DNA of 64,000 nt, taken from assembly GCA_019973575.1 (NCBI GenBank), contig BPUI01000001.1, positions 1,810,342 through 1,874,341 on the forward strand, written 5' to 3'. The notes beneath the pieces were generated by a model. That model was given only the letters and a program-made list of their open reading frames with translations. It was not told where the DNA came from and made no database searches. Every line of letters begins with the position of its first letter. Position 1 is the stretch's first letter. The position numbers were made by a program, and so were the translations under genes. Positions 54,384-62,461 of this stretch are shown in pieces. Source of the stretch: Gemmatimonadetes bacterium T265. GTDB lineage: Bacteria > Gemmatimonadota > Gemmatimonadetes > Gemmatimonadales > Gemmatimonadaceae.

Positions 54384-54426
54384 GCGGCCACTCCCGACCG
54401 CGACCGGCGGCCGGTGCGGCCGCGGG

Positions 54427-54464
54427 AGCAGCGGGGGCGTCGCCGCGGCGGCGCCCCCGCTGCT
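54427..54464. terminator. Bidirectional hairpin terminator
   Basis: Perfect 13-base arms AGCAGCGGGGGCG and CGCCCCCGCTGCT enclose a 12-base part that itself pairs (GCCGCGGC). It lies 44 bases after the EXO-like stop and 16 before the DinB-remnant end. Confidence 0.75.
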
Positions 54465-54479
54465 ATTCCGGCCCCGGCG

Positions 54480-54982
54480 TCATCCCGGTATCTCCTTCCC
54501 GCGCGCGCCCCACTCCCACATCCCGAACCCCGCCGCCTTGGGCAGCGGGTGCCCGACCTGCCGCGCCAGCATCGCGATCTGCCCGCGGTGGTGCGCCTCG
54601 TGCGCGACGAAGTACGCCACGAACCCGACCACGTCGGGCTTGAACCCCTTCACGCGCCCGTCGCCCGCGAGCGCCGCCGCGAGCACCGCCCGCAGCGCCG
54701 CGTGGCTCTCGCCTAACGCCTCGAGCGCGTCCGCCCGCGTGGCGGCGGCCGCGTCGAGCGGCGCGGGCACCTCGCCCCCCACGGCCTTGAGCCACATCCC
54801 GCGCACCGCGTGCACGTGCGCGACGACCGCGGCGATCGTCCGCCCCCGGACGGCGCGGCCCGCCACGCCGCGTCGTCGAGCTGCTCGACCAGGTAGCGGG
54901 TGATCCGGTCGCTCGTGTCGAACGCGCGCAGGACGGCCGCGCTCGCGTCGAACGCGCCGGCGGCGGGGGAGGTGGGCGGCAC
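54480..54982 (-). pseudogene. DinB-family protein with a one-base frameshift
   Basis: The N-terminal part from GTG at 54982 reads VPPTSPAAGAFDAS...RITRYLVEQLDDAAWRAAP; the C-terminal part RTIAAVVAHVHAVRGMWLKAVGG...FVAYFVAHEAHHRGQIAMLARQVGHPLP lies in another frame. Both are typical DinB (helical metal-binding, His residues in VAHVH and AHEAHHRGQ). The break is in a GGGGG run near 54843-54847; one extra G restores S-G-G-R-T-I. This may be a real mutation or a sequencing error in a homopolymer. Confidence 0.75.
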
Positions 54983-55010
54983 GGAGCACCAGGGGACGAG
55001 GGGTGAACGT

Positions 55011-55604
55011 GTGGGACCGACTCTTCCGCTGGCGATCCCCGCGCCCAACATTGAGCGCCCGCCCGCCGCCGTCCAGATCCTCCGGCCGCCGCCCGCCGTG
55101 CCCGTCGTCGTCCCGAGCCCCGTCCCGCCCGCCGCCCGCCGGCCGGTCGTCCAGGACCCCTACGCCCCGCTCCGGCTTTACGACGGCGCGTGGCGCGTCC
55201 GTCGCGCCGACGGCGGCGTCGACCGGCTCGTCAACCGCTGCGCGCGCGTCGGCCGCTACTTCACGTGCGAGCAGACCGCGAACGACACCGTCCGCGCGCT
55301 CGTCACCTTCATCCCCGCCGACACCGCGGGCCGGTACGCGACGCAGGCCGTCCTCCCGAACGGTGCGGCGGTCGGCCGCGGCGCGCTCGTCATCGACGGC
55401 GCGCGCTGGACGTACGACAGCCGGGACAGCACCGGCGGCCGGACGACGCACTACCGCACGGTGAACGTGTTCACCGGCCGCGACCGCATCCACTTCGAAG
55501 TCGCGCGCTCGGACGACGGCGTCCACTGGACCACCACGCTCGCGGGGGACGAGGAGCGCGCCGTTTCGCCGCCCCCGGCCGCGCCGGGCCCGCCTCCTGC
55601 GTGA
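55011..55604 (+). CDS. Hypothetical protein, beta-rich domain after a Pro-rich N-terminus
   Basis: 197 residues from GTG at 55011, preceded by GAGGGG. N-terminal 45 residues are Pro/Val-rich (PAPNIERPPAAVQILRPPP); then a possible DUF1579-like beta-barrel: YDGAWRVRRADGGVDRLVNRCARVGRYFTCEQTANDTVRALVTF, RTVNVFTGRDRIHFEVARSDDGVHWTTTLAG. No signal peptide by this start, but an upstream extension could exist. Function unknown. 10 bases upstream of the small GNAT gene. Confidence 0.6.
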   Translation: MGPTLPLAIPAPNIERPPAAVQILRPPPAVPVVVPSPVPPAARRPVVQDPYAPLRLYDGAWRVRRADGGVDRLVNRCARVGRYFTCEQTANDTVRALVTFIPADTAGRYATQAVLPNGAAVGRGALVIDGARWTYDSRDSTGGRTTHYRTVNVFTGRDRIHFEVARSDDGVHWTTTLAGDEERAVSPPPAAPGPPPA

Positions 55605-55614
55605 GCCCGCGCGC

Positions 55615-55917
55615 ATGAGCGCTTCTTCCGTGCACGTCGACCATCGCCCCGCCGACCACCGCTTCGTCGCCGACGTCGCTGGGGGCGAGGCGGTCCTCAT
55701 CTACGAGCCGCTCCCGGGCGGCGACCTCGACCTCGAGCACACGGTCGTCCCCGAGGAGGCCCGCGGCGGCGGCGTCGGCGACGCCCTCGTGCGCGCCGCG
55801 GTCGCCTACGCGCGCCGCGAGGGGGTGCACCTCGTCCCGACCTGCCCGTACGTCGAGGCGTGGCGCGCCCGCCACCCCAAGGACGGCGACGTGTTCGCTG
55901 CCGACGGCGCGGAGTAA
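55615..55917 (+). CDS. Small GNAT-like acetyltransferase (NATD1/YjdJ type)
   Basis: 100 residues from ATG at 55615. The single-domain fold reads RFVADVAGGEAVLIYEPLPGGDLDLEHTVVPEEARGGGVGDALVRAAVAYARREGVHLVPTCPYVEAWRARHP, matching the Gcn5-related, Yjdj/NATD1 mini-GNAT (GG-G-GxAL acetyl-CoA loop and CPYV end). Substrate unknown. Its stop is followed by the Uma2 end at 55924. Confidence 0.88.
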   Translation: MSASSVHVDHRPADHRFVADVAGGEAVLIYEPLPGGDLDLEHTVVPEEARGGGVGDALVRAAVAYARREGVHLVPTCPYVEAWRARHPKDGDVFAADGAE

Positions 55918-55923
55918 CCGGCG

Positions 55924-56508
55924 TTAGGCAGCCGGCGGCAGCCCCGCAAAGAACGCCGCGACCGGCGTCGAGAACCCCGGGAGCAGGTCGCCGCCGTCGA
56001 GCACGTCGTCTCCGCCGAGGAAACGCGGGAACTGGCCGACGACGTGCGCGGCCACCGTCCGGGTCGCCGGGTCGACGAGCCACACCTGCCGCGCGCCGTA
56101 ACGGAAGTACTCCGCGAGCTTGCCATTGACCTCCGTGGCCGTGTTCGACGGCGAGACCACCTCGACGGCGAGGTCGGGCGCGCCCTCGTTCGCTCCCACG
56201 CGGAGGACCGCGGCGAGCCGAGCGGCCGTGACGAACGCAAAGTCCGGACAGCGCACGAGGTCGGGATCCCGCTTCAGGCGGAACGCCGTCTCCGCGCCGA
56301 ACGCCGCGCCAAGTCCGCGCTCGTCGATCACGTTGCCGACGACGCGCCCGACGCGCATCGTGACGAGGCCGTGCACCCCGCCGGGTGCGGTCATCTCGAC
56401 GTACACTCCCTCGACGATCTCACCGTGCGTCCCCTCCGGCATGAGGAGCAGCTCCTCCGCAGTCGTCGGTGGGCGGAGCGCGTCATCCACCCGAATCGCG
56501 GTCGCCAT
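55924..56508 (-). CDS. Uma2 family endonuclease, copy 4
   Basis: 194 residues from ATG at 56508. TTAEELLLMPEGTHGEIVEGVYVEMTAPGGVHGLVTMRVGRVVGNVI, RDPDLVRCPDFAFV (Asp), APDLAVEVVSPSNTATEVNGKLAEYFRYGARQVWLVDP (Glu and Lys), which keeps the VSPSN/VSPSD motif better than copies 2 and 3. The stop TAA is provided by a GCCTAAC word at 55923-55929. Confidence 0.87.
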   Translation of the reverse strand: MATAIRVDDALRPPTTAEELLLMPEGTHGEIVEGVYVEMTAPGGVHGLVTMRVGRVVGNVIDERGLGAAFGAETAFRLKRDPDLVRCPDFAFVTAARLAAVLRVGANEGAPDLAVEVVSPSNTATEVNGKLAEYFRYGARQVWLVDPATRTVAAHVVGQFPRFLGGDDVLDGGDLLPGFSTPVAAFFAGLPPAA

Positions 56509-56697
56509 ACGTCCCCCCTCGCGTGAGTCCGCCCGAGTCTACGCTCGGCGTCCGCCCACGCGCCAGCGGGCCGGCGTCACGCCGCGGGCAACGCCCTCGC
56601 CCGAACGACCATCCCCGACCACCGCGAGGCCCGCGCCCGCAACTTCGCCGCGGCGCCCGCCGTACGGGGGACCACCACACCCGCGCCCACCCATCCG

Positions 56698-56967
56698 ATG
56701 ACCGCCCCGCGCTCCGTCTTCGAGGAAATCCCCGTCGCCGGCCACAAGCTGGTCGAGACCGTCCGCGCCCTCGTCCGCGCCGGCAGCGTGCGCCGCATCG
56801 TCGTCCGCAACGCCGCCGACCGCGTCGTGCTCGACGTCCCGCTCACCGCGGGCGTCGTCGGCGCCGCCCTCCTCCCGTTCTGGGCCGCGCTGGGCGGCCT
56901 CGCCGCGCTCTCCGCCCGCTACACCGTCGTTGTCGAGCGCGACGCGGGCGCCGCGCCGGGTACCTAA
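56698..56967 (+). CDS. DUF4342 small protein
   Basis: 89 residues from ATG at 56698. Matches the DUF4342 plan: FEEIPVAGHKLVETVRALVRAGSVRRIVVRN (helical ubiquitin-associated-like start), VVLDVPLTAGVVGAALLPFWAALGGLAALSARYTVVVER (hydrophobic middle, end strand). Function not established. Stop followed by an ACCTAAC and then a GCCTAAC word. Confidence 0.85.
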   Translation: MTAPRSVFEEIPVAGHKLVETVRALVRAGSVRRIVVRNAADRVVLDVPLTAGVVGAALLPFWAALGGLAALSARYTVVVERDAGAAPGT

Positions 56968-56979
56968 CGCATAGCACGC

Positions 56980-57426
56980 CTAACGAACGGCCGCGGCGCC
57001 CCCGCCCGGCACCCCGACGTAGAGCGCGAACAGCCGCCGGAGCGCCGCGGCCGGGTCCGCGCACAGGCCGCCGTGCACCGGCGCGCACTGCAGCACGTCC
57101 GACCGCGGCGCCGTGACCCAGTGGAACCGCTCCGACGTCGGCGCGAGCGCCACCGCGTGCACCCACGGCGGCGCGCCCGCCTCGCCGCGGCACACCGCCC
57201 GCGCCGCCCGCAGGTACCGCGCGAGCATCCCCGCGTCCGCCCCCGGCACGCGCGCCGCGAGCCACGCCTCGTCGTCCGCGACCGCGAGGTCGAGGAACTC
57301 CGCCGTCCGCGCGTGCACCACCACCCCGACCGGCACCGACGCGACCGCGGCCCCGAGGTGCGGGTGCGCCACCGCCCGCAGCACCGCGTAGTCGTACGCG
57401 ACGAGCGCCCCCCCGCCGTCCGCCAC
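56980..57426 (-). CDS. DUF3037 protein, partner of HipA-like kinase
   Basis: 148 residues from GTG at 57426. The DUF3037 pattern is clear: ALVAYDYAVLRAVAHPHLGAAVASVPVGVVVHARTAEFLDLAV, LARYLRAARAVCRG, FHWVTAPRSDVLQCAPVHGGLCADPAAALRRLFALYV. It lies 16 bases downstream of the HipA-like gene. In many genomes DUF3037 genes follow this same kinase. Function unknown. The stop TAG lies in a GTTAGGC word at 56978-56984. Confidence 0.85.
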   Translation of the reverse strand: MADGGGALVAYDYAVLRAVAHPHLGAAVASVPVGVVVHARTAEFLDLAVADDEAWLAARVPGADAGMLARYLRAARAVCRGEAGAPPWVHAVALAPTSERFHWVTAPRSDVLQCAPVHGGLCADPAAALRRLFALYVGVPGGGAAAVR

Positions 57427-57442
57427 GCGCGACCCCCGCCGC

Positions 57443-58321
57443 CTACCGCCGAGCGCGCAGCCGCTCGGGCGGCGCCGCGAGCGCCGCCTCGCGCGCCGCG
57501 ACCGCCGCGTCGAGCCACGCCGCCCGCCCGCGCAGCCGCTCGCCCAGGTACCACACGTAGCGCGCCCGCGCCGCCCCCGCGTCCGCGAACTCCCCCGCGC
57601 CCACCGGCCCCGACGCGTCCTCGAACAGCGCGTCCGGCACCCGCGCCAGCACCGCGCCTAACAGGTCGTCGGTCACGAGCGGCGCGAGCGCCGCGTCCGC
57701 CGCGCGCAGGTCCGCGCTCGCCGCGAGCAGCACGTGCTGCCGCACGAGCGGGAACGGCGCCCGCGCGCGCGCCGCGTCCACCCCCCGCCAGTCGTGCTGC
57801 ACGTAGAGCGCCGCCCCGTGGTCGATGAGCCACGGCCGCCGCTCCCAGACCATCAGGTTCGGGTTCCGCGCCGATCGGTCGGGGTTCGTCGTGTACGCGT
57901 CCAGCCACACCACGCGCGCCGCGAACGCCGGGTCGATCAGGCCGCCCGCCGCGAGCGGGTCGAAATTGAACGCGCCGTCGAGGTAGCGGAGCCCCACGTT
58001 CACCCCCTCGCTCCGCCGCAGCAGCTCCTGCACCTCGGGGTCGCGCTCCAGCCGCCCGAACTCGGCCGGCAGCCCGACGGTCGCGAGCGCCGGCACCGGC
58101 AGGCCTAACGCCTGGGCGAGTAGCCCCACCACGAGCTCCGCGATCAGCACCCGCGCGCCCTGCCCCGCGCCGCGGAACTTCGCCACCCAGAGCAGGCCGT
58201 CGTCGTCCTCGACCACCGCGGGCAGCGAGCCGCCCTCGCGCAGCGGCTGCACGTAGCGCCGCGCCGTCACGGCCGCGACCGCCGGCGCCTCCGCCCGGGC
58301 CCCCGCCGCCCCGGCCGTCAC
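57443..58321 (-). CDS. HipA-like kinase family protein
   Basis: 292 residues from GTG at 58321, overlapping the MBL stop via GTGA. HipA/PI3-4-kinase-like fold: RRYVQPLREGGSLPAVVEDDDGLLWVAKFRGAGQG (nucleotide-binding N-lobe with WVAKF Lys), LIAELVVGLLAQALGLPVP, WLDAYTTNPDRSARNPNLMV (DRSARNPN catalytic loop) and LIDHGAALYVQHDW (DHG metal motif). HipA enzymes phosphorylate GltX; this subgroup lacks a HipB antitoxin and goes with DUF3037. A kinase is plausible; target unknown. Confidence 0.85.
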   Translation of the reverse strand: MTAGAAGARAEAPAVAAVTARRYVQPLREGGSLPAVVEDDDGLLWVAKFRGAGQGARVLIAELVVGLLAQALGLPVPALATVGLPAEFGRLERDPEVQELLRRSEGVNVGLRYLDGAFNFDPLAAGGLIDPAFAARVVWLDAYTTNPDRSARNPNLMVWERRPWLIDHGAALYVQHDWRGVDAARARAPFPLVRQHVLLAASADLRAADAALAPLVTDDLLGAVLARVPDALFEDASGPVGAGEFADAGAARARYVWYLGERLRGRAAWLDAAVAAREAALAAPPERLRARR

Positions 58322-59301
58322 GCGCGCTCCGCCCGGTCCCGCACCCGCAGCCAGCGCACGATCCCCGGCAGCGCGGTGTCCATCGGCATCGCCGCCTCCG
58401 CGCTCGCCGCGGCCCCGGGGTCGGCCCCGGCCTCGACGAACTCGCGCCGCGCGCGCGCCGCCAGCGCCGCGCCGACCTCGCCTAACAGGGCGGGCGTCGC
58501 CGCCTCGACCCCGCCCGCCGCGTCGAGCCGCCCCTCGACGTACCCCGCCCACGCGTAGAGCCGCGTGAGGCAGTCGTCGAGGTGCCACCCCACGTCGTCG
58601 AACGCGCCGAAGTGCGTGAGCAGCAGCCGCCGCGGCGCGAGCGCGCGGATCCGCGCGACGCTCGCGCGCCACGCCGGCAGGTCGATGTCGGGCGGCGGCG
58701 TGGGAGGCCGCACGAGGCGCACCGGCGCGACGCGCACCCCCGCGACGTCGCCCGCGTACACGTCGCCGCGCTCCGCCTCGTGCAGCACCACGTGGTGCAC
58801 CGCGTGCCCCGGCGTGTGGAGCGCCGCGAGCGTGCGCCGCCCGCAGCGCACCACGTCGCCGTCGGCGAGCACCTCGACCCGCGCCTCCGGTACCGGCTCG
58901 AACGCGCCCCACAGCCGGTCCATGTCCGCGCCGTAGATGCGCGTCGCGCTCGCCACGAGCTTCGACGGGTCGATCAGGTGCGGCGCGCCGCGCGGGTGCA
59001 CGTACAGCCGCGCCCGCGGCGCCCGCGCGAGCACCGCCCCGGCCGCGCCCGCGTGGTCGAGGTGGATGTGCGTCACCACCACGCCCGTGAGCTGCTCGAA
59101 CGTGAAGCCCGCCGCCCGCACCCCCGCCTCGAGCGCGCCGAGCGTCGAGCCCGGCCCCGTCTCGACGAGCAGCAGGTCCTCGCCGTCCGCTAGCAGGTAG
59201 GCGGCGACCGCCCGGGGGCGCCCTTGGAAGTGCAGGTCGATGCACCACGTGTCGACACTGCCGAGTGAGGACGCGGACGCGCCCGGGTACAGGTCGGTCA
59301 T
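58318..59301 (-). CDS. MBL-fold metallo-hydrolase
   Basis: 327 residues from ATG at 59301. MBL core: YLLADGEDLLLVETGPGSTLGALEAGV, GVVVTHIHLDHAGAAG (HxHxDH), LAALHTPGHAVHHVVLHE (H), DVYAGDVAGVRV (bridging Asp) and RRLLLTHFGAFDD (His). A C-terminal helical domain follows (about residues 240-327). It resembles glyoxalase II-like and quinoprotein-type hydrolases; substrate unknown. Overlaps the kinase start, giving a three-gene unit MBL, kinase, DUF3037. Confidence 0.9.
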   Translation of the reverse strand: MTDLYPGASASSLGSVDTWCIDLHFQGRPRAVAAYLLADGEDLLLVETGPGSTLGALEAGVRAAGFTFEQLTGVVVTHIHLDHAGAAGAVLARAPRARLYVHPRGAPHLIDPSKLVASATRIYGADMDRLWGAFEPVPEARVEVLADGDVVRCGRRTLAALHTPGHAVHHVVLHEAERGDVYAGDVAGVRVAPVRLVRPPTPPPDIDLPAWRASVARIRALAPRRLLLTHFGAFDDVGWHLDDCLTRLYAWAGYVEGRLDAAGGVEAATPALLGEVGAALAARARREFVEAGADPGAAASAEAAMPMDTALPGIVRWLRVRDRAERA

Positions 59302-59477
59302 GCGGAGGTGTGGGGGCGCCGAGTGGACGCGCGGCGAACACCACCCGGCGAACGCCGGCCGCGCGCCGGGGTACTCTAACGCAGCCGGCGGCAGCTCGGC
59401 ACGACCCTCGCGTTGTACTCCGGCGTTCGGTGTGCTCGCGTCGCCAGTCCCCGGCCTTTCCACCCAGGAGACGACCC

Positions 59478-59714
59478 ATGCCCCGCTTCCAGTTCTCCCT
59501 CGCCAACGACGGTACCGTGCGCGAAGCCGGCGCGGTCACCAGCGACTCGTTCCGCGAGGCGCTCGACGCGATCGCCGAACAGTCCGAGGCGCACGTGGGC
59601 GACACGCTGGAGATCGGCGTCCACGGCTTCCCGCCCGCGCGCTTCGAACTCATCAAGACCGGCCGCCGCTCGCGCGGCTGGCGCCCGACCAACAGCACCC
59701 AGCTCGCCGCCTAA
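59478..59714 (+). CDS. Small conserved-looking protein, unknown function
   Basis: 78 residues from ATG at 59478 with AGGAG eight bases upstream, a textbook ribosome site. MPRFQFSLANDGTVREAGAVTSDSFREALDAIAEQ then TLEIGVHGFPPARFELI and RGWRPTNSTQLAA. A compact beta-alpha-beta mini-domain, no known family. The good SD, a stop formed by a GCCTAAC word and a strong terminator 16 bases later support it as a real gene. Confidence 0.7.
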   Translation: MPRFQFSLANDGTVREAGAVTSDSFREALDAIAEQSEAHVGDTLEIGVHGFPPARFELIKTGRRSRGWRPTNSTQLAA

Positions 59715-59729
59715 CGCAACGCCTCGCGT

Positions 59730-59763
59730 CGAAAGGGCCCCCGCCACCGCGGGGGCCCTTTCG
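59730..59763. terminator. Bidirectional hairpin terminator
   Basis: CGAAAGGGCCCCC / GGGGGCCCTTTCG with an 8-base loop, preceded by GTC and followed by TATTCC. Arms are perfect over 13 bases. Placed between a plus-strand and a minus-strand gene end, so it can serve both. Confidence 0.85.
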
Positions 59764-59771
59764 TATTCCCC

Positions 59772-60446
59772 TCAGAGATTGTCGAGCAGGTCGTCGATCG
59801 CCTTGCTGTTTGCGTCCGCGAGCGGCCCGCCCGTCAGGATCTTGTGCAGGATGTCGACGGCCTCCGCCGCGAGGTCGTCCGGGTGCTTCCGGTCCCCCGC
59901 GAAGCGCACGATGTGGCCGAGCAGGATCGTCTCGAGCGACGGGCCGTCCTCGTCGTCTTCGTCGTCGTCCCCCCCGCGCGACAGCCGGTCCTCGTAGCTC
60001 GGCACGCTCGCCTTCCACGGCTCGTCGGCGTGCGCCGCCTCCTCCAGCATCCCGCTCGGCACGAGCGCGAACAGCCGGCACTGCAGCCCGGGCTCCTCCT
60101 CGTACGCGAACAGGCCGAGCGGCACGGGCGTGTCGAACAGCCCGAGCGCGAGCAGCCGCTCGATCGCCTCCGCCGGCATCGCCGATCGCGCGACGAGCCG
60201 CCCGTCGATGAACGCGCCGAGCGCGGCCCCGTCCGGCGCGCGCTCGTCCTCGATCCGCGTCACCGAGACGTCGACCGGCTGCGCCGTCGTGATGAACACG
60301 GCCGGCCGCTGCGGCTCGCCGTCTTCGTCCTCCTCGTCGTCGGCGTCGTACTCGTCTTCCTCTTCGTCGTCGGGCTCCTCGTCGTCCGGCCCGGGCTCGT
60401 CCGGCTCGTGCTCGTCGGCGAAGTGGTCGTCGCGGTCTCGGGGCAT
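59772..60446 (-). CDS. Acidic protein of unknown function
   Basis: 224 residues from ATG at 60446. Residues 1-50 are an Asp/Glu-rich tail (DDEEPDDEEEDEYDADDEED), then a folded part PAVFITTAQPVDVSVTRIEDERAPDG, RLVARSAMPAEAIERLLALGLFDT, GLQCRLFALVPSG and a second acidic patch DDDEDDEDG before HIVRFAGDRKHPDDLAAEAVDILHKIL. No signal or membrane helix. I do not recognise a family. Acidic tails of this kind can bind basic proteins or RNA polymerase parts, but that is speculative. Confidence 0.6.
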   Translation of the reverse strand: MPRDRDDHFADEHEPDEPGPDDEEPDDEEEDEYDADDEEDEDGEPQRPAVFITTAQPVDVSVTRIEDERAPDGAALGAFIDGRLVARSAMPAEAIERLLALGLFDTPVPLGLFAYEEEPGLQCRLFALVPSGMLEEAAHADEPWKASVPSYEDRLSRGGDDDEDDEDGPSLETILLGHIVRFAGDRKHPDDLAAEAVDILHKILTGGPLADANSKAIDDLLDNL

Positions 60447-60552
60447 GCAATCTGGCGGCTGGGGAAACACGCCCCGGGAAGATAGCGCGCCGCGGAGAGG
60501 GCGACGCCGCGGGCGCGTCGCCGCGGCCCCAGGTTTGCCACAAGACGGGCCC

Positions 60553-60590
60553 GTCACCCGGCGGCCCACGCGCCGCCGTCACCGGGTGAC
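60553..60590. promoter_or_regulatory. Stem-loop upstream of csbD
   Basis: GTCACCCGG (60553-60561) pairs with CCGGGTGAC (60582-60590) around a GC-rich inner region that also pairs (GGCGGC, GCCGCC). It lies about 40 bases before the CsbD start and could be a terminator or 5' leader structure. Confidence 0.35.
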
Positions 60591-60632
60591 CCCTTCGCAG
60601 GCGACGCAGCACGATCTTCCAAGGAGACTCTA

Positions 60633-60830
60633 ATGGCCGACGACCGCACCTACGATCAGGGCGTGAATGACTCGCTCTCTGGTAAGGGGAACGACCTCAA
60701 GGGCAAGGTGAAGGACGCCGCCGGCGGCCTGACCGGCGACAGCCAGCTCCAGGGCGAGGGCAAGCTCGACCAGCTCAAGGGCAAGGCGCAGGACGCCCTC
60801 GGCAAGGTCGAGCGCAAACTCTCCGAGTAA
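60633..60830 (+). CDS. CsbD family stress protein
   Basis: 65 residues from ATG at 60633 with AAGGAGA eight bases upstream. The sequence has the CsbD plan: GKGNDLKGKVKDAAGGLTGDSQLQGEGKLDQLKGKAQDALGKVERK. Small helical protein induced by general stress in many bacteria, function unresolved. Usual length 55-70 residues. It is followed 69 bases on by the S8 protease; the same strand, but the gap suggests separate transcription. Confidence 0.92.
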   Translation: MADDRTYDQGVNDSLSGKGNDLKGKVKDAAGGLTGDSQLQGEGKLDQLKGKAQDALGKVERKLSE

Positions 60831-60899
60831 GCCACGGGAGGACCGCTTGTCACGCGGCGGGGTGGGGGGGATTGTTCGCAATCCTCCCCACCCCGCCGC

Positions 60900-62441
60900 A
60901 TGTCAGACGCGCCCACCCCCGCCCGGTTCGACCCCTCCGCCCTCGAATTCGCGATCATCGCCGTGCCGTTGTTGCGCGCGATGGACCGCGACCCCGACGC
61001 GCTCCTCGACGTCATCATCGACGTCAACCGCGACGCCGCCGTGCCGCGCGACGTCGCCAAGCAGCGCATCGTCAACCTCGTCGTCGCCGCCGTCCCGCCC
61101 GACCGCGCCGCGGGCGCCGTCCGCGCCGACCGCACGCGCCGCAGCACGCAGTACGTCTACGCCCGGCTCCGCCCCGACGAGATCCGCGCCGTCGCGCGCG
61201 ACCAGACGCGCTACCCGCCCCGCGCCACCACCGGCGTCACCGACAGCACGACGCCCGAGCCGACCGCGCGCGTCGTGCACCGCATCTGGCTCGACCACCC
61301 GCTCAAACCGCTCATCACGCACACGGCCGCCACCGTCAACCTCGACGCCGCGCGCGCCGCCTTCGACGCGCTCGGCGACGGCGTCGTCTGGGCCGTGATC
61401 GACTCCGGCGTCGACGGCGCGCACCCGCACTTCCAGACGCACGGCACGCTCGCCGTCGCCGCGCCGCTCCGCCACCACTCCTTCATCGACGGCGAGACCG
61501 ACGCCGACGCGCTCCGCGACGACTGCGGCCACGGCACGCACGTGGCGGGCATCATCGCGGGCGAGCTGGCCGGCGGGTCGCCCGTCGTCACCGTCGCCCG
61601 CCGCCTGCTCGAGAGCGGCGACGCCGTGTACGACGTCGAACGCCTGCCGGCGATCAGCGGCATGGCGCCGCGCTGCACGCTCGTCAGCTTCAAGGTGCTC
61701 GACGCCGAGGGGAACGGCCTCACGAGCAACATCCTCGCCGCCATCGACGAGGTGCTCCACGTCAACGGCGACGGCCCGCCGCGCATCCACGGCGTCAACC
61801 TCAGCGTCGGCTACGACTTCGACCCCGAGTGGTTCGCCTGCGGCCAGAGCCCGCTCTGCGTCGAGGTCGACCGCCTCGTGCGCTCGGGCGTCGTCGTCGT
61901 CGTGGCCGCCGGCAACACCGGCTTCGGTTACTACTCGTCGGCCGCCCGCGGCCCCGTCGCCGCCGCGCTCGCGATGACGATCAACGACCCCGGCAACGCC
62001 GAGCTCGCGATCACCGTCGGCTCCACACACCGCGACGAGCCCGAGACCTACGGCGTCTCGTACTTCTCGAGCAAGGGCCCCACCGGCGACGGGCGCCACA
62101 AACCGGACCTGGTCGCACCCGGCGAAAAAATCCTCTCCTGCGCCTCGGCCGCCAAGCGTGCCGCGCTCGCCCCGCAGCTCGCCGACGCGCTCGCCGCGAT
62201 CAGCGCCGAGGGCGGCGACCCCGCCGCCGCCGGCGTCTACGTCGCCGACAGCGGGACCAGCATGGCCGCGCCCCACGTCTCGGGCGCGATCGCGGCCTTC
62301 CTCTCCGTCCGCCCCGAGTTCGTCGGCCGTCCGCACGACGTCAAGCAGGTCTTCCTCGACGCCGCCGTCGACCTCCGCCGCGACCCGTACTTCCAGGGCC
62401 GCGGCCTCGTCGACGTCATGGGCGCGATCCAGGCCGTCTGA
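60900..62441 (+). CDS. S8 (subtilisin-like) serine protease, apparently non-secreted
   Basis: 513 residues from ATG at 60900. Subtilase triad: Asp168 in VIDSGVDGAHPHF, His211 in CGHGTHVAGI, Ser454 in GTSMAAPHVSGA, with the oxyanion Asn in AAGNTGFGY. Residues 1-100 form an alpha/beta region (IVAAVPPDRAAGAVRADRTRR) unlike a normal propeptide, and no signal peptide is visible. So it may act in the cytoplasm. It is 20 bases upstream of an alpha/beta hydrolase, a probable functional partner. Confidence 0.93.
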   Translation: MSDAPTPARFDPSALEFAIIAVPLLRAMDRDPDALLDVIIDVNRDAAVPRDVAKQRIVNLVVAAVPPDRAAGAVRADRTRRSTQYVYARLRPDEIRAVARDQTRYPPRATTGVTDSTTPEPTARVVHRIWLDHPLKPLITHTAATVNLDAARAAFDALGDGVVWAVIDSGVDGAHPHFQTHGTLAVAAPLRHHSFIDGETDADALRDDCGHGTHVAGIIAGELAGGSPVVTVARRLLESGDAVYDVERLPAISGMAPRCTLVSFKVLDAEGNGLTSNILAAIDEVLHVNGDGPPRIHGVNLSVGYDFDPEWFACGQSPLCVEVDRLVRSGVVVVVAAGNTGFGYYSSAARGPVAAALAMTINDPGNAELAITVGSTHRDEPETYGVSYFSSKGPTGDGRHKPDLVAPGEKILSCASAAKRAALAPQLADALAAISAEGGDPAAAGVYVADSGTSMAAPHVSGAIAAFLSVRPEFVGRPHDVKQVFLDAAVDLRRDPYFQGRGLVDVMGAIQAV

Positions 62442-62461
62442 GCGCCGCGCGCCCCGTCCCC

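Noticed and set aside
60872-62461. Open frame overlapping the S8 protease upstream of the hydrolase
   Set aside because: Residues before VPDLSG are Arg/Pro shadow sequence; the hydrolase itself begins at GTG 62462.
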